64,000 nt of DNA from Aminobacter niigataensis (GCF_014200015.1 NZ_JACHOT010000005.1:1-64000), one strand, 5' to 3'; positions 42,426 through 52,248 are shown, counted from the first letter of the stretch. The notes: generated from the letters alone by a model not told the origin. Made by a program: numbers and translations.

Positions 42426-44756
42426 ATGGCAAAGGCGGACGCGTGGGGCGCGCCCGATGAGACTGCTTTTGGCCGTCGCAGGCAGGCGCGTGGCGCTGGC
42501 CTGTCGGGCAATGCACGTCTTATCGCGGAGCCCGCGTACCGCCGGCTCCTTGCCGCCGAGCCGCTGCTTCGCCGCTCCATTCCGACACTGATCGTCATCT
42601 TCCTGATCGTCGTTGCCGGTGCGCGCTTCCTGTCGATGATGGCCCTGCGCGACGATGTCGAACGCAACGCCAAGGCTATCCTGGCGCTTTCGGCCGGTGA
42701 GCTGGTCAACTCGCTGATGGCAGGCGCCACGACCGACGTGCCCTTCGCCGCCGCCAGCCATGACCTGCTCGAGCGCACGAGCCAGCAAGGCACGCTGAGC
42801 CGCAGCCATGTGATTGCGCTGACCGACGGGAATTTCCGCGTCGTCGCGGTCAGCCCGCAGTCGACCGGCTGGCAGGGCCAGTCACTCGACGCCATCATCT
42901 CGGGCGGGCAGCCGCTGTTCATGTTCGGCGACCGCGCCGGCGTGATGGACATCCGCATCGGCGGCCAGGACTGGCTGGCTGCGGTCAGCCTCGCCGACGA
43001 CAAGCGGGCGGCAGCGGCGGCCATGGTGCCGAAGGAGGCCGTGTTCGCCGACTGGCGCAAGACGGTGTCGCTCAACGTCGCGCTGTTCGTGATGACGGCC
43101 GGCATCCTGATCATCATCCTCTATGCCTATTTCAGCCAGGCGGCGCGCGCCCAGGCCGCCGACGGCATCTATCTCGAAGCGCATGAGCGCATCGATCTCG
43201 CCCTTGTCCGCGGCAAATGCGGGCTGTGGGATTGGGACATGGTTCGAGGCAAGATGTACTGGTCGGGCTCGATGTACCAGTTGCTCGGCTACGAGGCCTG
43301 CGAGGCGATGCTGTCGTTCGGCGAAGTGGCGCGCATCATCCACCCCGAAGACGGCGACCTGTTCGAACTGGCCAACCAGGTGGTGGCCCGCGAAGTCGAC
43401 CATATCGACCGAGTCTTCCGCATGCGCCATGCCGATGGGCGCTGGGTGTGGATGCGCGCCCGCGCCCAGGTCGTCGACCCCGAAGCGCCCGAGATCCAGA
43501 TGACCGGCATTGCCGTCGACATTACCGAGCAGCGGCATCTGGCGCTGCGCTCGGAGGCCGCGGACCAGCGGCTGCGGGCGGCGATCGAGAACATCACCGA
43601 ATCCTTCGTGCTTTGGGACGCCAGCGACAGGCTGGTGATGTGCAATTCGAAATACCAGCACGACAACGGCCTGAGCGACCGCGACGTGCTGCCGGGTACG
43701 GCCCGCCAAGATCTCGAAGAGCGCATGGTCGCATTCGTGTCCGAGCGGCGGCTGGCCAGCGCCAACGGCCCGCGTGCCGGCGCGTCCTATGAACGCCAGT
43801 TGGCGGACGGGCGCTGGCTGCAGGTCAACGAACTGACCACCCGCGACGGCGGCCTTGTTTCTGTCGGTTCCGACATCACCCAGATCAAGCAGCACCAAGA
43901 CAAGCTGATGGAGAGCGAGCGCCGGCTGATGGCGACGATCCACGATCTCAGCCTGGCGCGACGCTCCGAAGAGGAACGCTCGGGCGAACTGGTCGAGCTC
44001 AACCGCAAGTACATGAAGGAAACCGAGCGCGCCGAGGCGGCCAATCGCGCCAAGTCGGAATTCCTCGCCAACATGTCGCATGAGCTTCGTACGCCGCTCA
44101 ACGCGGTGATCGGTTTTTCGGAGCTGATGGAGGGACGGCTGTTCGGACCGCTCGGCTCGCCGCGCTACGAGGAATATGCCCGCGACATCAACTCCAGCGG
44201 CAAGTATCTCCTGGGCGTCATCAACGACATCCTCGACATGTCGAAGATCGAGGCCGGCCAGTTCTCGATGGATCGCGAAGAGATCGACCTCTGCCCGCTG
44301 ATCCGCGAGACGGTCAGGGTCGTCTCGCTGCAGGCGGCGCAGAAATCGATCACCGTCGAGACACAGATCGCCGAGCAGATGACGCTGTTCGCCGACCGCC
44401 GCGCGATCAAGCAGATCGTCATCAACCTTCTGTCGAACGCGGTGAAGTTCACCGGCCAGGGCGGCCGCATCACGGTGCGGGCACGCAACGCCTCGGGCGC
44501 GCTGACACTGAGCATCGAAGACAATGGCTGCGGCATTCCCAAGCACGCGCTGGGCAAGCTCGGCCGTCCGTTCGAGCAGGTGCAGAACCAGTTCTCGAAG
44601 AACCACGAAGGTTCAGGCCTCGGCCTCGCCATTTCGCGCTCGCTAGCCGAGCTGCATGGCGGCGCGCTGAAAATCAGGTCCACCGAAGGCGTCGGAACGA
44701 TCGTTTCGGTGCGCATACCGGTGCGCCGGATCGAGCGGCTGGCCAAGGCAGCCTGA
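42426..44756 (+). CDS. membrane PAS-domain sensor histidine kinase (CbrA/PleC-DivJ-type core)
   Basis: A 776-aa kinase. Two N-terminal transmembrane helices (SIPTLIVIFLIVVAGARFL near 51-69; VALFVMTAGILIIILYAYF near 218-236) flank a periplasmic sensor region. Then come two PAS domains (WDWDMVRGKMYWSGSMYQLLGYE...; AIENITESFVLWDASDRLVMCNSKY...), a coiled coil, HisKA with the phospho-acceptor His552 in ANMSHELRTPLNAVIGFSELM, and an HATPase with DNGCGIP and GSGLGLAIS. The DHp sequence is of the PleC/DivJ/PdhS class that acts on DivK. Membrane-PAS-PAS-HK order and position after pepN make it a candidate for rhizobial CbrA; this is inference. GGGGAG precedes ATG 42426. No cognate regulator is adjacent. 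Confidence 0.88.
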   Translation: MAKADAWGAPDETAFGRRRQARGAGLSGNARLIAEPAYRRLLAAEPLLRRSIPTLIVIFLIVVAGARFLSMMALRDDVERNAKAILALSAGELVNSLMAGATTDVPFAAASHDLLERTSQQGTLSRSHVIALTDGNFRVVAVSPQSTGWQGQSLDAIISGGQPLFMFGDRAGVMDIRIGGQDWLAAVSLADDKRAAAAAMVPKEAVFADWRKTVSLNVALFVMTAGILIIILYAYFSQAARAQAADGIYLEAHERIDLALVRGKCGLWDWDMVRGKMYWSGSMYQLLGYEACEAMLSFGEVARIIHPEDGDLFELANQVVAREVDHIDRVFRMRHADGRWVWMRARAQVVDPEAPEIQMTGIAVDITEQRHLALRSEAADQRLRAAIENITESFVLWDASDRLVMCNSKYQHDNGLSDRDVLPGTARQDLEERMVAFVSERRLASANGPRAGASYERQLADGRWLQVNELTTRDGGLVSVGSDITQIKQHQDKLMESERRLMATIHDLSLARRSEEERSGELVELNRKYMKETERAEAANRAKSEFLANMSHELRTPLNAVIGFSELMEGRLFGPLGSPRYEEYARDINSSGKYLLGVINDILDMSKIEAGQFSMDREEIDLCPLIRETVRVVSLQAAQKSITVETQIAEQMTLFADRRAIKQIVINLLSNAVKFTGQGGRITVRARNASGALTLSIEDNGCGIPKHALGKLGRPFEQVQNQFSKNHEGSGLGLAISRSLAELHGGALKIRSTEGVGTIVSVRIPVRRIERLAKAA

Positions 44757-44799
44757 GGCCACCCCGGAGGTCAAAGCCCCCCGGGGCGGCAAGCCGGCG

Positions 44800-45249
44800 T
44801 TACTGCTGGTGACGCTTGCCATGCCCGTTGCGGGTCGGCATCTCGTCCTTGACGATCTTGCCGTCGTCGTTGCGATCCATCAGCGCAAACATCTTCTTCT
44901 GGCGCGATTCGATCTCCGCCTTGGTCAGTTCGCCGTCGCCATTGGCATCGAACCGCTTGATGAGACGTTCGGCCATGCGCTCGGCGCGCATGCGCTGGAT
45001 CTGGTCGGCCACCTCGGCGACGGTGATCTTGCCGTCCGCATTGCCGTCGGCGTCGACCAGCCGCTCGTTCATCGCCGCCGTGAACTCCTCGAAGGTGACG
45101 TCACCGCTCTTGTCGGCATCGGCCCGCTCGAAGCGCATCTGCGGCTTCATGCCCTGGCCGCGCGAGGGCTGTGCGGCGGCGAAGGCGGAGGTGCCGGCCG
45201 TGCCCGCGAGGGCGAGAAAGGCGATGGCGATCTTCGTTGACTTGCTCAT
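44800..45249 (-). CDS. exported EF-hand calcium-binding protein
   Basis: A 149-aa periplasmic protein. Signal peptide MSKSTKIAIAFLALAGTAGTSAFA, then four EF-hand loops: DADKSGDVTFEE, DADGNADGKITVAE (slightly irregular), DANGDGELTKAE and DRNDDGKIVKDE. The D-x-D/N-x-D-G patterns are intact in at least three. It probably buffers or senses Ca2+ outside the cytoplasm; the partner is unknown. SD CAGGAG precedes ATG 45249. A short CCCCGG/CCGGGG hairpin (44762-44786) separates it from the converging kinase gene. Confidence 0.88.
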   Translation of the reverse strand: MSKSTKIAIAFLALAGTAGTSAFAAAQPSRGQGMKPQMRFERADADKSGDVTFEEFTAAMNERLVDADGNADGKITVAEVADQIQRMRAERMAERLIKRFDANGDGELTKAEIESRQKKMFALMDRNDDGKIVKDEMPTRNGHGKRHQQ

Positions 45250-45316
45250 GGGGTTTCTCCTGTTGCATCGACACCCCCGATGCTGATCGAAGCCCAAGCG
45301 TGGCGTCCCACCGCCC

Positions 45317-48277
45317 TCACTTGCGCTTCGCACGAAGCAAACGGTCGAAGTGTGTCCTGACCGTTTGCGACGTCTCCTTGAGATGTGCCTCCAGCACGCC
45401 GAAATCGGGAAGGTCGGTTGCCGCAAGCAGCAGGTCCGACAGCCCCGGCGGAACATCGTTCCGCTCGAACGCACCGGTGAGGCACAGCCTCGTCATCTGT
45501 GTGATGGCCGAATAGAGCCCATAGGCTTGGACCAGGTCCTGCCGCACCTGCGCATCGGCAAAGCCGGGCGCGAGCCGGTGAAGCGTGTCGGCCGTGCCGG
45601 TGGCATGGCCCTCTCCTTCGATCCTGCCGGTCAGCACCGCCACCTGGGCGATGAATTCGAGGTCGATCAGCCCGCCGGACACAAGCTTGATGTCCCAGAG
45701 GTCGTGCGGCGGCTTTTCGTCCTCGATCATCTGACGCATGTCGCGCGCCTCGGCGGCAACCTTGGCGGTATCGCGCGGCAAGGCGATGATGGAGGCCACC
45801 TCGGCTTCGACCTCGGCGCACAACGAGGCGTTCCCGGCGATGGGCCGCGCGCGCGTCAGCGCCATGTGTTCCCAGGTCCAGGCTTCCTCGCGCTGGTATT
45901 TGCGGAAGGACGAGATGTGGGTCGCGACCGGCCCCTTGTTGCCCGAAGGGCGCAGCCGGAGATCCAGCTCGTAGAGCACACCTTCCGCGGTCGGGGCGGA
46001 TACCGCCGCGATGAGGCGCTGGGTCATGCGGGCATAGTAGTGCGAGGGGGCAAGCGGCTTGTCGCCGTCGGATTCCTCGGCGCTCTCAAGGTGGTCGTAG
46101 AGCAGGATCAGGTCGACGTCGGAACCGGCGGTCAGTTCGCGGCTGCCGAGCTTGCCCATGCCCAAGATCGCCACCCGGGCGCCTGCCACCTTGCCATGGC
46201 GGCGGGCGAACTCGGCCTCGACGGCTTCAAGGGCAGCACCCACGGTCAGGTCGGCGAGATCGGAGAAGGCCTTGCCGGCACGTGCCGGATCGATCGCACC
46301 GGCCAGCAAACGGACGCCAATCAGGAACTTCTGTTCCGCGGCGAAGATGCGCAGGCGGTCGAGCACGTCCTCGTAGAGCCGGGTGCTTTCGAGGAATGCC
46401 GAGAGACGGGTCGCGAGATAGGCGCGGTTGGGCAGTTCGGACAGCAATGCGGGATCGAGCAGGCCGTCGAAGACGTGCGGCCGGCGCGTGATGATGGCGG
46501 CAAGCCGGGGGGCGGCACCCATGATGGTGGCGAGCAGCTTGAGCAGCGCCGGATTGGACTGGAGCAGCGAAAACAGCTGGATGCCTGCCGGCAGTCCTGC
46601 GAGGAACTCGTCGAAGCGCATCAGTGCCTCGTCGGCCCGGCGCGTCTTGCCGAAGGCTTCGAGCAGCGCCGGGGTGAGCTCAGTCAAGCGCTCGCGGGCT
46701 TCGGCCGACTGGGTGGCGCGATAGCGGCCGAAATGCCAGCTGCGGATGACACGGCAGATGTCCGACGGCCGCTGGAAGCCGAGCTGGCGCAGTGTGTGCA
46801 GCGTGTCGGGGTCGTCGACATCGCCGGTGAAGACGAGGTTGCCGATGCCGGCTGAAAGCTCGGGCGCGGCTTCGAACAGCGCCGCATAATGCCGCTCGAC
46901 CTCCTGCAGCGAGGCGCGGAAGGTCTGGGAGAAGGCTACTGCATCGGCGAAGCCGAGCATGTGGGCAATGCGCTCCAGCCCCTCGTCGTCCTCGGGCAGG
47001 GTATGGGTCTGTTCGTCGGCGACCATCTGGATGGCGTGCTCGACGCGGCGCAGGAACCAGTACTGCCGTTCGAGCGCGTCGCGGGCTTCCATGGTGATCC
47101 AGCCGCGCACGGCGAGCTGGTCGAGCATCGGCACGGTGGCGCGGCCACGCAGCTCGGGAAAGCGGCCGCCGGCGATCAGTTGCTGGGTCTGGACGAAGAA
47201 CTCGATCTCGCGGATGCCGCCGCGGCCAAGCTTGACGTTGTGGCCTTTGACGGCGACCTCGCCGTGGCCCTTGTGGGCGTGGATCTGGCGCTTGATCGAG
47301 TGGACGTCGGCGATGGCCGCATAGTCCATGTATTTGCGCCAGACATAGGGCTGCAGCTCTTTGAGGAAGGCTTCGCCGGCAGCAATATCGCCCGCCACCG
47401 GGCGCGCCTTGATCATCGCCGCGCGCTCCCAGTTCTGGCCGCGGCTTTCGTAATAGTGGAGTGCTGCATGGACCGAGATCGCCAGCGGCGTCGATCCGGG
47501 ATCGGGACGCAGGCGCAGGTCGGTGCGGAAGACATAACCGTGCTCCGTACGGTCCTGCATGATGCGGACCAGGCGCCGGGTCAGGCGCGCGAACAGCTCG
47601 GTCGCTTCGAGCGGGTCGATGATCGCCGGTGCCTCGGGATCGAAGAACACGACGAGATCGATGTCGGAGGAGAAGTTCAATTCGTGGGCGCCGAGCTTGC
47701 CCATGCCGAGCAGGATCCAGCCGGAACCGACAGTCGGGTTGTCGGGATCGGACAGCTTGAGCTTGCCCTGGTCATGCGCATCCCGGAGCAGGAAGTTCAC
47801 CGCCGCACTGGTGCAAAGGTCGGCCAGCTCGCTCAGCCTGTGAACGCTGGCAGAGGCGGTTGCTTCGCCGGAGAGGTCGGCCAGCGCGATGAGGAAATGC
47901 GCCTCCGCCTTCAGCCGGCGCAGCCGCATCATCAGCATAGCCTCCGTCACCCCCTCCTCACTGGGGGATGCCGCGATCGCTTCGCCGATTTCCTGAAGCC
48001 GCTGCTCGATCGACCGGTCAAACAACCGGTCGAGCATTTCGAGCTGACGCCTGGCACTGTGGCGCATGAACTCCGAAAGGTCGAAGACTGCGGCAAGCAA
48101 CCCTTGGGCCGGGCCCTTGGCTTTCAGGAACGAGGCGAGCCGATCAAGGCCCTCCTCCTTGGCCAAGACGGCGAGTTCGGACAGTTCCCGCCAGGCACGT
48201 TCGGGATCGAGCGGTGCGATCTCTATCTTGGGCTCCAGCCGCCATTCGGTCGCTTTCTGTCTGGCAGCAGTTTTCAT
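45317..48277 (-). CDS. glnE: bifunctional glutamine synthetase adenylyltransferase/adenylyl-removing enzyme
   Basis: A 986-aa enzyme that adenylylates (inactivates) and deadenylylates glutamine synthetase under control of PII and glutamine. It is built from two nucleotidyltransferase halves: the N-terminal deadenylylase with LNFSSDIDLVVFFDPEA and KLGRGGIREIEFFVQTQQL, and the C-terminal adenylylase with GSDVDLILLYDH and LDLRLRPSGNKGPVATHISSF and GLIDLEFIAQVAVL. Length is usual (about 950-1000 aa). ATG 48277 directly follows the TAG stop of the histidine kinase gene with no spacer, so it is cotranscribed and probably translationally coupled. Confidence 0.96.
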   Translation of the reverse strand: MKTAARQKATEWRLEPKIEIAPLDPERAWRELSELAVLAKEEGLDRLASFLKAKGPAQGLLAAVFDLSEFMRHSARRQLEMLDRLFDRSIEQRLQEIGEAIAASPSEEGVTEAMLMMRLRRLKAEAHFLIALADLSGEATASASVHRLSELADLCTSAAVNFLLRDAHDQGKLKLSDPDNPTVGSGWILLGMGKLGAHELNFSSDIDLVVFFDPEAPAIIDPLEATELFARLTRRLVRIMQDRTEHGYVFRTDLRLRPDPGSTPLAISVHAALHYYESRGQNWERAAMIKARPVAGDIAAGEAFLKELQPYVWRKYMDYAAIADVHSIKRQIHAHKGHGEVAVKGHNVKLGRGGIREIEFFVQTQQLIAGGRFPELRGRATVPMLDQLAVRGWITMEARDALERQYWFLRRVEHAIQMVADEQTHTLPEDDEGLERIAHMLGFADAVAFSQTFRASLQEVERHYAALFEAAPELSAGIGNLVFTGDVDDPDTLHTLRQLGFQRPSDICRVIRSWHFGRYRATQSAEARERLTELTPALLEAFGKTRRADEALMRFDEFLAGLPAGIQLFSLLQSNPALLKLLATIMGAAPRLAAIITRRPHVFDGLLDPALLSELPNRAYLATRLSAFLESTRLYEDVLDRLRIFAAEQKFLIGVRLLAGAIDPARAGKAFSDLADLTVGAALEAVEAEFARRHGKVAGARVAILGMGKLGSRELTAGSDVDLILLYDHLESAEESDGDKPLAPSHYYARMTQRLIAAVSAPTAEGVLYELDLRLRPSGNKGPVATHISSFRKYQREEAWTWEHMALTRARPIAGNASLCAEVEAEVASIIALPRDTAKVAAEARDMRQMIEDEKPPHDLWDIKLVSGGLIDLEFIAQVAVLTGRIEGEGHATGTADTLHRLAPGFADAQVRQDLVQAYGLYSAITQMTRLCLTGAFERNDVPPGLSDLLLAATDLPDFGVLEAHLKETSQTVRTHFDRLLRAKRK

Positions 48278-49729
48278 CTATTCGTCCTTCGGTCCGGGGA
48301 AACCCATCAGGACCGATAATCCGGGATTGCCGGGCAGGAGATCAAGCCGGCCATTGTGAAACTTCATCACGGCCTTGGCGAGACTGAGGCCAAGGCCGGA
48401 ACCCGGCTGCGACCGGCTCTTTTCCAGCCTTACGAAGCGCTCGGTGGCGCGCTTGCGGTCGCCTTCGTCGGGGATGCCTTCGCCGTTGTCGGCGACCTGG
48501 ACCCGGATTTCGTCGCCCTCGCGTCGCAAGGTGACATCGACATGAGGTTTTTCGACTGCCCCTGCGGAATACTTGATGGCGTTGTCGACGATGTTCGAAA
48601 GCGCCTGGGCGATCAGTTCACGATTGCCGCTGACGACAAAGTCGCCGTCGATCGTTGCTTCGAGGCCGACACCCAGTTCTTCGGCGACAGGCTCGTAAAG
48701 TTCCACGACGTCCCGAACGACCGCAGCCAAGTCGACCTTGGCCACGGTTTCGGCGGAGTAGCCCGCCTCGAGCCGCGAAATCATCAGGATGGCGTTGAAG
48801 GTGCGGATAAGCTGGTCGGATTCGGCGATGGTGCCTTCCAGCGCCTCGCGATAGTCGGCGCCGGTCTTCTTGCCCGACAATGCAGCTTCGGCGCGGTTGC
48901 GCAGGCGCGTCAGCGGCGTCTTGAGATCGTGGGCGATGTTGTCGGAGACCTGCTTGAGCCCGTCGTTGAGATGGGCGATGCGGGCCAGCATGGCGTTGAG
49001 GTTCTCGGACAGGCGGTCGAACTCGTCGCCAGCACCGGTGACAGGCAGGCGGCCGCTCAGGTCGCCCCCCATGATGCGCCGGCTGGCCTCGGAAACGCCG
49101 TCGATGTGCTTCAGCGCGCGGCGGCCGACGAAATACCAGATCAGCAGGCCACCAAACCCCATCATGCCGAGCGCCAGCATCAGCGAGCGCTGGATGACGT
49201 CGCGGAAACGCTCGGGCTCGCCGAGGTCGCGGCCGACCATCAGGATCATCTGGTTGGGCAGCCGCAGCACCACGGCAATGGCGTTGTGCCCGACTTCGGT
49301 GGCGGCTTCCACTTCACCCTGCTCGGCGGCGCCCTGGGAACGTCGGCCGGAGGCCTCGCCATAGCGCTCGTAGGAGAACGGCAGAGCGGTCCAGCCCTCG
49401 CGCTGCAGGACACCGGGCTGGATGCTCTGGACATTGCCCGAAAGGATGCGACCGTTGGGATCGGCCAGCAGATAGAGGTTTGCGCCCGGCTGGCGCGAGC
49501 GTTGCTCGACCACGCGCACAAGAACCGGGATGCCGCCGCGCTGGTAGGCGCGGCCGAGGCCCTGGACTTCCTCGTTGATGGTTTCCTGCGACTGGGCCAA
49601 CAGCATGCGCGCCGACAGCGACGTCATGTAGAAGACCAGGAGCACCGCGCACAGGGCAAACAGCAACAAATAGAGCGCCGAAAGGCGCGCCGCCGTGGTT
49701 TTCATGATGGCCGGCAGCCTGAGCGCCAT
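48278..49729 (-). CDS. OmpR-pair sensor histidine kinase
   Basis: A 483-aa inner-membrane kinase. TM1 about 17-38 and TM2 about 183-203 enclose a periplasmic sensor domain of ~145 residues; then HAMP (RRALKHIDGVSEASRRIMGGDLSGRLPVTGAGDEFDRL), HisKA with His267 in VSDNIAHDLKTPLTRLRNRAE, and an HATPase with SNIVDNAIKYS, DNGEGIP and GSGLGLSLAKAV. The start overlaps the stop of its response-regulator gene as ATGA, and glnE abuts its stop. With a DegP-type protease upstream, an envelope-stress role is plausible but inferred. ATG 49705 (MKTTAARLS) is an alternative start. Confidence 0.92.
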   Translation of the reverse strand: MALRLPAIMKTTAARLSALYLLLFALCAVLLVFYMTSLSARMLLAQSQETINEEVQGLGRAYQRGGIPVLVRVVEQRSRQPGANLYLLADPNGRILSGNVQSIQPGVLQREGWTALPFSYERYGEASGRRSQGAAEQGEVEAATEVGHNAIAVVLRLPNQMILMVGRDLGEPERFRDVIQRSLMLALGMMGFGGLLIWYFVGRRALKHIDGVSEASRRIMGGDLSGRLPVTGAGDEFDRLSENLNAMLARIAHLNDGLKQVSDNIAHDLKTPLTRLRNRAEAALSGKKTGADYREALEGTIAESDQLIRTFNAILMISRLEAGYSAETVAKVDLAAVVRDVVELYEPVAEELGVGLEATIDGDFVVSGNRELIAQALSNIVDNAIKYSAGAVEKPHVDVTLRREGDEIRVQVADNGEGIPDEGDRKRATERFVRLEKSRSQPGSGLGLSLAKAVMKFHNGRLDLLPGNPGLSVLMGFPGPKDE

Positions 49730-50403
49730 CAGCCGGCCTTGAGCATGTAGCCGGCGCCGCGAATAGTGTGCAGGATCGGCTTGTCGAAGCCCTTTTCGAT
49801 CTTGCCGCGCAGCCGCGAGACATGGACGTCGATGACGTTGGTCTGCGGATCGAAATGATAGTCCCAGACGTTTTCGAGCAGCATCGTGCGCGTCACCACC
49901 TGGCCGGCGTGGCGCATCAGGTATTCGAGCAGGCGGTATTCGCGCGGCTGCAGGGTGATTTCCTGCGACGAGCGCCGCACCGAATGGGAGAGCCGGTCGA
50001 GTTCGAGATCGCCGACCCGGTAGACCGTCTCGGATTCGCGCGCCGGGGCACGACGGTTCAGCACTTCGACGCGGGCGAGCAGTTCGGAGAAGGCGTAGGG
50101 CTTGGTCAGGTAGTCGTCGCCGCCGGCGCGCAGGCCGGTCACCCGGTCATCGACCTCGCCGAGAGCCGACAGGATCAGGACGGGGGTGGTATTGCCGCGC
50201 GAACGCAGACCGGCGATCACCGACAGGCCGTCGCGGCGGGGCAGCATGCGGTCGACGACCATGACGTCGTATTCGCCAGCGTCCGCAAGCGCGAAACCGG
50301 AATCGCCGTCACCCGCCACATGGGCAGTATGTCCGGCCTCGGCGAAAGCTTTCTGCAGATAATCCGCTGCCTCGCGGTCATCTTCGATGACGAGAATCTT
50401 CAT
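49729..50403 (-). CDS. OmpR/PhoB-family response regulator
   Basis: A 224-aa DNA-binding response regulator. Receiver: MKILVIEDDREAADYLQKAF with acidic pair Asp8/Asp9, phospho-acceptor Asp51 in VMVVDRMLPRRDG, Thr/Ser in LILSALGE, Lys in LTKPYAFSEL. C-terminal winged helix: ITLQPREYRLLEYLMRHAGQVVTRTMLLENVWDY...VIDVHVSRLRGKIEK. Start ATG 50403 is chosen from the conserved N-terminus. It lies 192 bp after the DegP gene; the kinase gene overlaps its stop by 4 bp. Confidence 0.93.
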   Translation of the reverse strand: MKILVIEDDREAADYLQKAFAEAGHTAHVAGDGDSGFALADAGEYDVMVVDRMLPRRDGLSVIAGLRSRGNTTPVLILSALGEVDDRVTGLRAGGDDYLTKPYAFSELLARVEVLNRRAPARESETVYRVGDLELDRLSHSVRRSSQEITLQPREYRLLEYLMRHAGQVVTRTMLLENVWDYHFDPQTNVIDVHVSRLRGKIEKGFDKPILHTIRGAGYMLKAG

Positions 50404-50595
50404 GCCGCCGTTATAAACGATTTTGCCTGAGATCAGAGGCGCCATGTCGTACTCCTCTTGCATGCGAAAGCGGCAGCGGGCGATGGGAAGTCCGCTGCCG
50501 CCGGGGCCGGAACGAAGACTAACAAACTATCCGGCACCGTCAGCTCCCATCGGGGCGGCTCGGGGGTGATGAAACCGCCCGACGGGAGAGACCGT

Positions 50596-52131
50596 TCAGC
50601 CCTGGCCGACAGGCAAGGCGACGAAGCGGTTGGTGTCTTCACGGCTGATCTGGAAGAGCACTGCCTTGCGGCCGGCTTTCGCCGCCTGCTCGATGGCAGC
50701 CGAGACGTCCGCCGGACCCTTGACCTCGACCGAGTTGACCGAGGTGATGACGTCGCCTGCCTGGATGCCGCGATCGGCGGCATCGCTGGACGGATCGACA
50801 TCGGTGACCACGAGACCCTTGCCGTCCTCGGATGGCGTGACGGTCAGGCCGAGGTCTGCCAGCGAGGTCGGTTCGCCGGGTTCAGCCGACTGATCGGCAG
50901 AGGCCTGCTTGTCGCCACCCGGAATCTCGCCGAGGCCGACCTTGACCGTTTCGGCCTTGCCATTGCGCCAGACCGTGATGTCGACCGACTTTCCGGGCGT
51001 GATGCCGGCGATCAGGCGCGACAGTTCCTTGGGCGAGGCAACATCCTGGCCGTCGACGCCGGTGATGATGTCGCCGGCAACGATGCCCGCCTTCTTGGCC
51101 GGGCCGGTGTCCTGGGCGCTTGCAACAAGGGCACCCTTCTCGCTCTTCAAGCCGAGGGACTCCGCGATGTCCGACGTGACCGGCTGGATTTCCACGCCGA
51201 GCCAGCCGCGCTGGACACTGCCGCTCTTCATCAGGTCCTGCACCACCTGCTTGGCGGTCGAGGCAGGAATGGCGAAGGCGATGCCGACATTGCCGCCAGA
51301 AGGCGAGAAGATGGCAGTGTTGATGCCGACGACTTCGCCATTGAGGTTGAAGGCGGGACCGCCCGAATTGCCGCGGTTGACCGCAGCGTCGATCTGCAGG
51401 AAGTCGTCGTAAGGACCAGCGCCGATGTCACGGCCGCGGGCCGAGACGATACCGGCAGTGACGGTGCCGCCGAGGCCGAAGGGATTGCCGACAGCCACGA
51501 CCCAGTCGCCGACCCGCACCTTCGCGTCATCGGCAAAGCCGACATAGGTGAACTTGGCGTCGGCTTCGACCTTGAGCACGGCCAGATCAGTGCGCGGGTC
51601 GGTGCCGATCAGCTTGGCGTCGTATTCCTTGCCGTCGTCGGTGACCACCGTATAGGCGCTGCCATCTTCGACCACGTGGTTGTTGGTGACGAGATAGCCG
51701 TCCTCGGAGATGAAGAAGCCCGACCCCTGGGCAACCGGACGCGGCTTCATCTGGCCACGGTCACCACGGTTCGAGCGCGGAGCGCGGTTCTGGGTGCCAT
51801 CTTCGCCAAACTGGCGGAAGAAGCGCTTCAGCGGATGGTTGTCGGGGAGGTTGTCGAACCCCTGCTGGTCTGAGAAGGGCGAGTCGCCACGGTCTGATGC
51901 CGGTGCAATCTTGGCCTTGACCTGGACGCTGACGACAGCGGGGGAAACCTGCGAAACGACGTCGGCGAAGCCTGGCGCCTGAGGTGCCTCGACACGCACG
52001 GCTTCGGCGAAAACCGGTGCCGTTCCGCCTGCAACTGCACCAATACCGATCGCGCCAGCGAGGGCAATGGAAGCGGCGGCGGCCATGAAACGCTTGCGCG
52101 AACGCGAAAGGGAGGTGGGAGCGTTGCTCAT
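50596..52131 (-). CDS. degP: DegP/HtrA-type periplasmic serine protease
   Basis: A 511-aa periplasmic protease/chaperone. N-terminal signal/anchor (RKRFMAAAASIALAGAIGIGAVAGG), trypsin-like domain with catalytic His152 (VTNNHVV), Asp182 (PRTDLAVLKV) and Ser256 (VNRGNSGGPA), then two PDZ domains (SLGLKSEKGALVASAQDTGPAKKAGIVAGDIITGVDG; KGLVVTDVDPSSDAADRGIQAGDVITSVN). It would degrade misfolded envelope proteins, including porins such as those in this window. It lies between ccmH (117 bp upstream) and the two-component pair (192 bp downstream), all on one strand. An imperfect hairpin sits just after its stop. Confidence 0.95.
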   Translation of the reverse strand: MSNAPTSLSRSRKRFMAAAASIALAGAIGIGAVAGGTAPVFAEAVRVEAPQAPGFADVVSQVSPAVVSVQVKAKIAPASDRGDSPFSDQQGFDNLPDNHPLKRFFRQFGEDGTQNRAPRSNRGDRGQMKPRPVAQGSGFFISEDGYLVTNNHVVEDGSAYTVVTDDGKEYDAKLIGTDPRTDLAVLKVEADAKFTYVGFADDAKVRVGDWVVAVGNPFGLGGTVTAGIVSARGRDIGAGPYDDFLQIDAAVNRGNSGGPAFNLNGEVVGINTAIFSPSGGNVGIAFAIPASTAKQVVQDLMKSGSVQRGWLGVEIQPVTSDIAESLGLKSEKGALVASAQDTGPAKKAGIVAGDIITGVDGQDVASPKELSRLIAGITPGKSVDITVWRNGKAETVKVGLGEIPGGDKQASADQSAEPGEPTSLADLGLTVTPSEDGKGLVVTDVDPSSDAADRGIQAGDVITSVNSVEVKGPADVSAAIEQAAKAGRKAVLFQISREDTNRFVALPVGQG

Positions 52132-52248
52132 AGTCTCTGATCCTCTTGAACGGGATGCCTTGGATTCGCATCCGATGGCTCAAGAGATAGAGAGGCTCAC
52201 ATTACGGCACCATTTCCGAAGCATGAAACTTTCGTAATGTTTGTCGTG

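Noticed and set aside
50544-50590. Intrinsic terminator after degP
   Set aside because: The hairpin (GTCGGGCGG/CCGCCCCGA) is imperfect and lacks a T-run, so it is mentioned only in the degP context and not listed.
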